Below, one piece after another: positions 40,490 through 45,370 of a stretch of DNA of 45,370 nt. This stretch comes from JANQKX01 sp039028695. GTDB lineage: Bacteria > Pseudomonadota > Alphaproteobacteria > Kiloniellales > Kiloniellaceae. The stretch lies in NCBI GenBank assembly GCA_039028695.1, contig JBCCHN010000033.1, positions 1-45,370 of the forward strand, in the 5' to 3' direction. The notes below the pieces were generated by a model. That model saw nothing but the letters and a program-made list of their open reading frames with translations. It was not told the origin of the DNA and ran no database searches. Both the position numbers and the translations under genes were made by a program. Position 1 is the first letter of the stretch. Every line of letters starts with the position of its first letter.

Positions 40490-41332
40490 TTAGTGTGACA
40501 GGAAAACGGCGCCCTCGAATTTGGCCAGGATCTGCTGCACATTGGAGCCGAATTTTTCCCTCAGCAGAAACCGGCTGTAACTGGAACCAACAACCAAAGT
40601 ATCGGCCCCTACTGAGGCAGCTTCTTGAAAAAGGGCACTCGTCTTGTCCTTGGTATCCGCAAGCGCTGCCGTTGAGACCGTAAAACCGTGCGCAGTTGCG
40701 TAGCCCTGAGCATCGTTAAGCAGCTCAGTTGCGGAATGGGCATTTTTCGGCTCGCCGACGGTCACCAGATGCAACGCAATGTCCGGCCATGGCCGAAGTT
40801 GAACAAAGTGTTTCATTGCCTTTGCGCTATCCAGCGATCCGGACAGGGCAACGAGAGCCTTTTGCCGGTCGGTCCCAGCATAGGGTGGGACAGAAATGAT
40901 CGGCCTTATGCCATCCGCGAGCGCCTGCAATAGGGTAATCGGCGCGCGCGGCGTCTTTTCACCGGCGAACCACGGCGTGTTGGAAAGAACCAATAGGTCT
41001 TGAAAGGACCAAATACGGCGCAAAGACTCATCAAATTCGCCATCAACCTGCTGTTCGTCGTATGCCTGTCCCGACGCCTCGATAGCCTCACGCAAGCTCG
41101 CCAGCGGTCTTACATTATCCTGTTGAGCTTGGCTCAGAACCTCTTCGCGTTCCTTGAGCTTAGACGAAAATACACCCGTTGACGGAGGCCGGCTCGGCGC
41201 TATTTTTTCCTGATCCAGAAGCGCCAACCCCGTAACAGAAGCCGAATGATTGGCCGCCAAATCTGTAACCATCGGCACAATGGCGGATTGAGCGGGCGAC
41301 CGACAAACCCCGGCAAGAATTCTTTTGATCAT
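40490..41332 (-). CDS. Universal stress protein family (tandem USP-like)
   Basis: The 280-residue protein has two USP-like halves. The first opens with M-I-K-R-I-L-A-G-V. The second has K-A-L-V-A-L-S-G-S-L-D-S-A-K-A-M and closes with A-D-T-L-V-V-G-S-S-Y-S-R-F-L-L-R-E-K-F-G-S, close to the G-x2-G-x9-G-S nucleotide-binding signature. Such proteins bind ATP or related ligands under stress. ATG 41332 has GGAAAA about six bases upstream. No partner gene adjacent. Confidence 0.8.
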   Translation of the reverse strand: MIKRILAGVCRSPAQSAIVPMVTDLAANHSASVTGLALLDQEKIAPSRPPSTGVFSSKLKEREEVLSQAQQDNVRPLASLREAIEASGQAYDEQQVDGEFDESLRRIWSFQDLLVLSNTPWFAGEKTPRAPITLLQALADGIRPIISVPPYAGTDRQKALVALSGSLDSAKAMKHFVQLRPWPDIALHLVTVGEPKNAHSATELLNDAQGYATAHGFTVSTAALADTKDKTSALFQEAASVGADTLVVGSSYSRFLLREKFGSNVQQILAKFEGAVFLSH

Positions 41333-41365
41333 CTTATTTTCCAAACAAGAAACCGTCCGAGCCAA

Positions 41366-41775
41366 AACAGATTACTCCGAAACGAGGGCACATTTCAATG
41401 CAGGTCGGTCGCGGATGAAGTCGGTATACGGCTGGTGTGCCATCGAGCCAAGGCCACAACGCATCAGTGAAACAAGGCCTCGGGCCTTGCCATCTCAGGG
41501 CCGGCGTTCGCAGTGTACACCAGGGGACCCTGAGCCAAGAACGGGGGCCAAGAACGGGGGCCAAGATGACGGACCGGGGTTACATCTCCTGGCTTAAGGT
41601 AATCTAGCTAAATCCCAACATGCCTTTGCAAAGCCATCCAACGGATGGGGCCCGCCAAGGCACTCTTATCCTCTTTAGAAAGGAACAAGCCCAGTCCCAG
41701 ACAATAGTTTCCGAGACAAGAGTTTCCCAGACGAGAGTTTCCCAGACGAGAGTTCCTTCCAGCCTTTTACTCCCC
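41366..41775. other. Gene-free stretch with hairpins and repeats
   Basis: No ORF with a ribosome site. It holds a perfect hairpin CAAGGCC-TCG-GGCCTTG (41473-41489), a wider inverted repeat CTCAGG / CCTGAG (about 41494-41534), a 13-base direct repeat CCAAGAACGGGGG in two copies (about 41537-41562), a hairpin CCATCC-AAC-GGATGG (41634-41648) and the 15-bp repeat at 41700. The first two could belong to the leader of the stress protein gene. Confidence 0.55.
41700..41759. repeat. 15-bp tandem repeat, four units, non-coding
   Basis: Four consecutive 15-base units of the type GACGAGAGTTTCCCA, with the outer copies diverged. They lie downstream of the PACE efflux gene, outside any supported gene. 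Confidence 0.9.
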
Positions 41776-42231
41776 TTAGGCGCGGCCCGCTGCGACGGAC
41801 TGCACGACCGGGAAATAGCGGTCGTAGCACCAACCGAACAAGATGGTGTAGACGACGACGAGGCTGGTGACGACGGCATCCATGATGAGGGCCTCGAGCA
41901 GCGTCAATCCGAGCCACCAGATCACGATGGGCAACGAAGTCAGGACCAAGCTGCATTCAAAGCCCACGGCGTGCAAAACCCGACCAAGAGGGCGACGCTC
42001 GGTGGGAACCCGGCCGGCCCGCACATCCAACAGGTCGAACAGCCAGTTATAGCCCAGGTTGACGATCATTGCCTTGAGGGACAACACCACCGACAAAAGC
42101 CCGATGTCCAACACGTGGCGCTCAAAAATCATCGCACCCGCCGGTGCCAGGATGGCAATCAACACCAGCTCGAACAGCAGGCTATAGCGCAGACGGTCCC
42201 GAGCGGTCCGGACAACGATTTTCTTTTTCAT
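41776..42231 (-). CDS. PACE family efflux protein (chlorhexidine efflux type)
   Basis: The 151-residue membrane protein consists of two bacterial transmembrane pair repeats: R-D-R-L-R-Y-S-L-L-F-E near the start with the conserved Glu, N-W-L-F-D at the end of the first half, R-V-L-H-A-V-G-F-E opening the second and a W-C-Y-D-R-Y-F-P end. This is the AceI-like PACE layout, proton-coupled export of biocides or polyamines. GGAGAAG precedes ATG 42231. It is divergent from a LysR gene, the same arrangement as AceI and its regulator AceR. The physiological substrate is unknown. Confidence 0.85.
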   Translation of the reverse strand: MKKKIVVRTARDRLRYSLLFELVLIAILAPAGAMIFERHVLDIGLLSVVLSLKAMIVNLGYNWLFDLLDVRAGRVPTERRPLGRVLHAVGFECSLVLTSLPIVIWWLGLTLLEALIMDAVVTSLVVVYTILFGWCYDRYFPVVQSVAAGRA

Positions 42232-42328
42232 AATCAGCTTCTCCAATATGGGAGCGCCACCGTCAGGGCCCCGCATTCACTGGAATGGCATACTATCCGC
42301 TTTTCTTATGCTATCAAGTTAGCTACTA

Positions 42329-42350
42329 TCTATTTTTAAGATAGATTATC
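42329..42350. promoter_or_regulatory. Inverted repeat in PACE / LysR divergent promoter
   Basis: ATCTAT-TTTTAAG-ATAGAT (42328-42346) followed by TATC, ten bases before the LysR start. It contains TCTATTTTT and ATAGATTATC, both also present at 35739-35770 beside another LysR gene. Confidence 0.55.
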
Positions 42351-42359
42351 ACAACCGTG

Positions 42360-43253
42360 ATGCCCAGCTTCGATCAACTTCAGGCCTTTGTCGCCGCAGC
42401 GGATGCGGGGTCTTTTTCCGCCGCCGGACGCAGCCTGAACAAAGCCCAGTCCGCCGTCAGCACCGCGGTGATCAACCTTGAGATCGACCTGGGTGTAGCC
42501 CTGTTCGACCGCTCTGGCCGCAACCCGCGGCTGACTGCCGCCGGTACGTCGCTGCTCAGGTTTGCTCGCTCGGTGCTGCACGGCAATCAGGAGTTTTTGG
42601 CCCACGCCGCCTCCCTTAGCCAGGCCGTCGAAACCCAGCTATGCATCGCCGTGGAACAGGGGATTTTTGTCCGCCCCCTGACCGAGATCCTCTTGGACTT
42701 CGGCCGACGCTATCCCTTCGTGGAGGTGGAGGTGCTGGATCCGGGCATCAACGAAGTGCCCAGCCTGCTCCGGCAAGGCCGAGCCGATATGGGTTTGATG
42801 ATGGAGCAGGAGGACTATCCCTTGGGATTTCATTTTCGCGGTATCGGCCATTCGCGTCTCATCCCGGTGTGCGGGCGCAGCCATCCTTTGGCCAAGCGCA
42901 AGCGAGTCTCGCATGCGGATTTGCGCCAGCATCGCCAAGTCATGATGCAAATCCGCCCTCTAGAAGCCGACGAGACCGGCCGCGATCGAAAAACCCCCAA
43001 GCTCTGGTTCAGCGAGAGCCCCTACATTGTCATGGAGCTCTTGATCGCCGGCTTGGGATGGGCCTTGCTGCCCCAAAGGGTGGTGGCGGAGAAGCTGAAA
43101 TCAGGAGACTTGGTCCGGCTCTATTACGAATTCCAGCAGACGGAAATTCAGCGGGGCGTGGATGTGGTCTGGACGGAAAGGCGGGCCTTGGGCAGCGCGG
43201 GACAGTGGCTCTTGAATCAACTCTTGGCGCTCAAACCCGGTTTGTGGTCCTAA
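42360..43253 (+). CDS. LysR family regulator divergent to PACE pump
   Basis: The 297-residue protein has a LysR HTH (F-V-A-A-A-D-A-G-S-F-S-A-A-G-R-S-L near residues 10-26; S-A-V-S-T-A-V-I-N-L-E recognition part) and an effector domain ending in G-L-G-W-A-L-L-P. The ATG at 42360 (or the GTG at 42357) has no ribosome site. Likely controls the divergent efflux gene. Confidence 0.9.
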   Translation: MPSFDQLQAFVAAADAGSFSAAGRSLNKAQSAVSTAVINLEIDLGVALFDRSGRNPRLTAAGTSLLRFARSVLHGNQEFLAHAASLSQAVETQLCIAVEQGIFVRPLTEILLDFGRRYPFVEVEVLDPGINEVPSLLRQGRADMGLMMEQEDYPLGFHFRGIGHSRLIPVCGRSHPLAKRKRVSHADLRQHRQVMMQIRPLEADETGRDRKTPKLWFSESPYIVMELLIAGLGWALLPQRVVAEKLKSGDLVRLYYEFQQTEIQRGVDVVWTERRALGSAGQWLLNQLLALKPGLWS

Positions 43254-43630
43254 CGCTGCGATCCCTAGCTTCAAGGGCTCTCGCCGGGCACGACGACGCG
43301 CCTATGAACCCCAGACCACATGGCATTTTCCACTTCCATCATCTGAAGCTATTGCAAATGCAAATCACTCGCAATAAATTTGGTCCGAGGGGATTTTTCT
43401 CAGATGTAGCGAACCCGCCCCGATCTCTGCGGACCATGATCTTTGGCTTGGCGGCAGGGTCCGGGTTCGCCTCTAAGCCGCTAAGCGATAGGTGGACTTT
43501 TTTTTGGAGACTGTTCGCAGGCTGCCACCATCAGCGTCATGCAGCTGTCAGCGTGACAGGTTGGGCCAATATAAGGTAGGACAGTCTATGCGAAACGAAC
43601 GAGCAAATCAGGCATTCAAGGAGCGCAATC
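43254..43630. other. Gene-free leader of aldehyde dehydrogenase with several sites
   Basis: No supported ORF. It holds a TGCAAATCACTCGCA element (about 43360-43374) that resembles an alphaproteobacterial Fur-type box. It also holds a 10-bp stem GCTTGGCGGC / GCCGCTAAGC (43446-43486, one G-T pair) followed 11 bases later by eight T residues (43498-43505), and a perfect palindrome CTGTCA-GCG-TGACAG (43545-43559) 70 bases before the gene. Confidence 0.45.
43545..43559. promoter_or_regulatory. Palindromic operator candidate before aldehyde dehydrogenase
   Basis: Perfect CTGTCA-GCG-TGACAG palindrome, 15 bp, upstream of ATG 43631. The size and symmetry fit a dimeric repressor or activator site. No regulator gene is next to the dehydrogenase apart from the LysR gene at 42360, whose own site differs. 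Confidence 0.5.
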
Positions 43631-45055
43631 ATGAGCAATTATAAGAAGTTCTATATCAACGGCGAGTGGGTCGATCCGGTCAGCGGCACCGACTTCGATG
43701 TCATTCACCCTGGCAATGAGGAAGCCATTGCGACGATCGCGCTCGGGTCCAAGGCCGATGTGGATAAGGCCGTGACAGCGGCCAAGGAAGCTTTCAAGAC
43801 GTGGCAGTTCAGCACGGTGGACGAGCGTGTTGCACTGCTTCAGCGCATGATTGAGGCCTACTCGGCAAGAAGCGAGGAATTCATCAAAATGATGCCTCAC
43901 GAAATGGGCACAACGATATCCTTTTCCAGGGAAGTTCACATGCCTGTCGGCATCGGACATATGGAAGCGGCCATCGAAGCCGTGAAGGAGCATCAGTTCG
44001 AAAGACCATCTCTTCGCGGTGGCTCGACCTTGATCGACGAGCCGGTCGGCATTGTGGGCATGATCACGCCCTGGAATTGGCCGGTGAATCAGATCATGAT
44101 TAAGGTGGCCCCTGCCCTTGTCGCGGGCTGCACCATTGTCTTGAAGCCCAGCGAATATTCTCCGCTAACATCCATCATGCTCGCCGAAGTCATTCACGAA
44201 GCCGGTTGTCCGCCCGGCGTCTTCAACATGATCAACGGCGATGGCCCCGGCGTCGGCGAAGCCATTTCCGCCCATCCGGATATCGACATGGTGTCCTTCA
44301 CAGGCTCGACCCGCGCCGGCAAGGCCGTAACCAAGGCAGCCGCCGACACGATCAAACGGGTCACGCTGGAACTTGGGGGCAAATCGCCCAACCTGTTGTT
44401 TGCGGATGCGAACCTGAAAGAGGCGGCCAAGATCTCGGTCGATGCGTGTTTCATCAATAACGGGCAATCCTGTGACGCCGCGTCGCGGCTTCTGGTGGAA
44501 CGCAGCGCCTACGACGAAGTTCTGTCCCTTGTGACGGCAGAGGTGGAAGCCACCAAGGTCGACGACCCCATGAAGGAAGGCGACCACATTGGCCCGGTGG
44601 TCAATAAACGCCAGTACGAGCACGTGCAAAATCTCATTCAGGTGGGCATTGACGACGGGGCAACCTTGGCCGCAGGCGGTCCCGGCCTGCCCGAGGGCTT
44701 CAACAAGGGCTATTATGTGCGGCCAACCCTTTTCGCCGACGTGCACAATCAAATGAACATTGCCCGCAAGGAAGTCTTCGGCCCCGTGCTGGCCGTGATT
44801 CCTTTCGACACGGAAGAAGAGGCCATCGAGATCGCCAACGATACGGACTATGGTCTCGCCGCCTATATTCAGTCGTCGGACAGCGAGCGAATCGGCCGGG
44901 TCAGCCGCCAGTTGCGGGCCGGGGTTGTCAATATCAACGGTAACGCCGGTGACTATGACGTGCCCTTCGGCGGCTACAAGCAATCGGGCAACGGCCGGGA
45001 AGCCGGCCCCATGGGCTTTCACGAATACCTTGAAACCAAGGCCGTGACCGAATAG
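43631..45055 (+). CDS. NAD(P)-dependent aldehyde dehydrogenase
   Basis: The 474-residue ALDH shows P-W-N-W-P (about 152-156), K-P-S-E, F-T-G-S-T-R-A-G-K, the catalytic Glu in L-E-L-G-G-K-S-P and the catalytic Cys in N-N-G-Q-S-C-D-A-A-S-R. It resembles the broad-substrate group close to bacterial succinate-semialdehyde/aliphatic aldehyde enzymes. It shares only family motifs with the ALDH at 36481, so it is a distinct paralogue. AAGGAG precedes ATG 43631 by seven bases. Monocistronic, with a hairpin terminator after it. Confidence 0.9.
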   Translation: MSNYKKFYINGEWVDPVSGTDFDVIHPGNEEAIATIALGSKADVDKAVTAAKEAFKTWQFSTVDERVALLQRMIEAYSARSEEFIKMMPHEMGTTISFSREVHMPVGIGHMEAAIEAVKEHQFERPSLRGGSTLIDEPVGIVGMITPWNWPVNQIMIKVAPALVAGCTIVLKPSEYSPLTSIMLAEVIHEAGCPPGVFNMINGDGPGVGEAISAHPDIDMVSFTGSTRAGKAVTKAAADTIKRVTLELGGKSPNLLFADANLKEAAKISVDACFINNGQSCDAASRLLVERSAYDEVLSLVTAEVEATKVDDPMKEGDHIGPVVNKRQYEHVQNLIQVGIDDGATLAAGGPGLPEGFNKGYYVRPTLFADVHNQMNIARKEVFGPVLAVIPFDTEEEAIEIANDTDYGLAAYIQSSDSERIGRVSRQLRAGVVNINGNAGDYDVPFGGYKQSGNGREAGPMGFHEYLETKAVTE

Positions 45056-45083
45056 CCGCGACCTATCGAGCGGCATCAAACCG

Positions 45084-45127
45084 AAACGGGCTCTCTTTCG
45101 ACGCAACGTCGGAACGGGCCCGTTTCT
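45084..45127 (+). terminator. Hairpin terminator after aldehyde dehydrogenase
   Basis: AAACGGGC (45084-45091) pairs with GCCCGTTT (45118-45125), with an inner TTCGACG-CAA-CGTCGGAA hairpin. The T-run after the stem is short, so termination may be partial. Confidence 0.55.
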
Positions 45128-45311
45128 GATTCTGATAGCTGTCCACAGCCACCGGACAGTGGGTGAGGCCTAAAACCTGACGTCCCACTTGGCGCGCAGG
45201 TTTCCCAACTCGACGCAAAAATTCGGGCTTAGACCGTCGGGCGAAAAGGCTGAATCCTTTTTTTCTTTCCAGTGGCTTTGATTTGTGATTCACAGTTTCA
45301 GGAGGTGGATC
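45128..45311. other. Short gap before transposase gene
   Basis: No gene. CTGTCC-N9-GGACAG (45139-45159) is an inverted repeat. The left end of the insertion sequence should lie in this stretch but cannot be fixed without the right end. Confidence 0.4.
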
Positions 45312-45370
45312 ATGGGCAAAGCCTTGTCGGCGGACTTACGCAATCGAATTGTATCGGACGTTAAGGCTGG
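45312..45370 (+). mobile_element. IS630-like transposase, N-terminal fragment cut by window edge
   Basis: ATG 45312 follows AGGAGG with a six-base spacer and begins M-G-K-A-L-S-A-D-L-R-N-R-I-V-S-D-V. The pattern A-L-S-x-D-L-R-x-R-[IV] matches the N-terminal helix-turn-helix of IS630 family transposases. Only 19 complete codons are visible, so the call rests on this motif and the strong ribosome site. Confidence 0.6.

Noticed and set aside
41620..42339. 239-codon plus-strand ORF
   Set aside because: Antisense to the PACE gene, very rich in Gln, His and Asp, no ribosome site. Part of it is made by the 15-bp repeat.
43471..43490. tRNA fragment (GGTTCG-like T-arm)
   Set aside because: A GGGTTCGCC string occurs, but there is no acceptor stem, anticodon arm or D-arm around it.

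Overview
The window looks like chromosomal DNA of a free-living, metabolically versatile alphaproteobacterium. Codon use and GC content are those of a GC-rich genome, and the genes are densely packed with many 4-base start/stop overlaps. The mix of genes (Tat-exported family 5 binding proteins, a DMSP-lyase-like cupin, Rieske oxygenase, hydroxyacid dehydrogenases, GcvA-type LysR, DUF1761, DUF962) fits Rhodospirillales-like, probably aquatic, bacteria. The taxonomic guess is inference. I see no rRNA, tRNA, CRISPR array, phage or plasmid genes. The only mobile element is the start of an IS630-like transposase at the right edge.

Layout. 1-3854 (+): a partial DUF1761 protein, two small hypotheticals and a three-gene ABC-2 exporter. 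3866-7339 (-): a translationally coupled operon of acetyltransferase, DUF3311 subunit, Na+/solute symporter and S51 peptidase. 7575-9692 (+): a hybrid sensor kinase. 9853-11428 (-): an ArsR-SRPBCC-DUF899 operon with a visible, apparently leaderless promoter between two operators. 11690-16187 (-): a small protein, a DMSP-lyase-like cupin with a TauD-type dioxygenase, an AhpD-like protein, a membrane protein and a CGNR regulator. 16404-17457 (+): azlCD. 17595-22760: two paralogous orphan oligopeptide-type binding proteins around an enolase-superfamily gene and an acidic protein. 22964-24277: a chemoreceptor with an NrtS-like membrane domain. 24284-28706: a GcvA-like regulator divergent from a Rieske oxygenase / 2-hydroxyacid dehydrogenase / 3-hydroxyacid dehydrogenase operon. 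28861-31770 (-): a cobalamin riboswitch followed by an unlisted 45-codon membrane protein gene and a Znu/Azt-type metal ABC transporter. 31884-34647 (-): an NTF2-like protein, an IPNS-like dioxygenase and a DMT exporter. 34863-39978: a LysR regulator, a secreted SnoaL-like protein and a ThDP enzyme / DUF962 / aldehyde dehydrogenase operon. 40082-43253: a universal stress protein, a PACE efflux pump and its divergent LysR. 43631-45055: a second aldehyde dehydrogenase. 45312-45370: the transposase start.

The most striking system is at 28861-31770. A class I-type metal transporter (binding protein with a His3-Asp ligand set, ABC-3 permease, ATPase) sits under a cobalamin riboswitch, together with a tiny single-pass membrane protein. 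This makes it a candidate cobalt importer of a type not usually associated with B12 control. A second theme is a recurrent tandem repeat with a period of exactly 15 bp at six places, in genes (in frame) and between genes.
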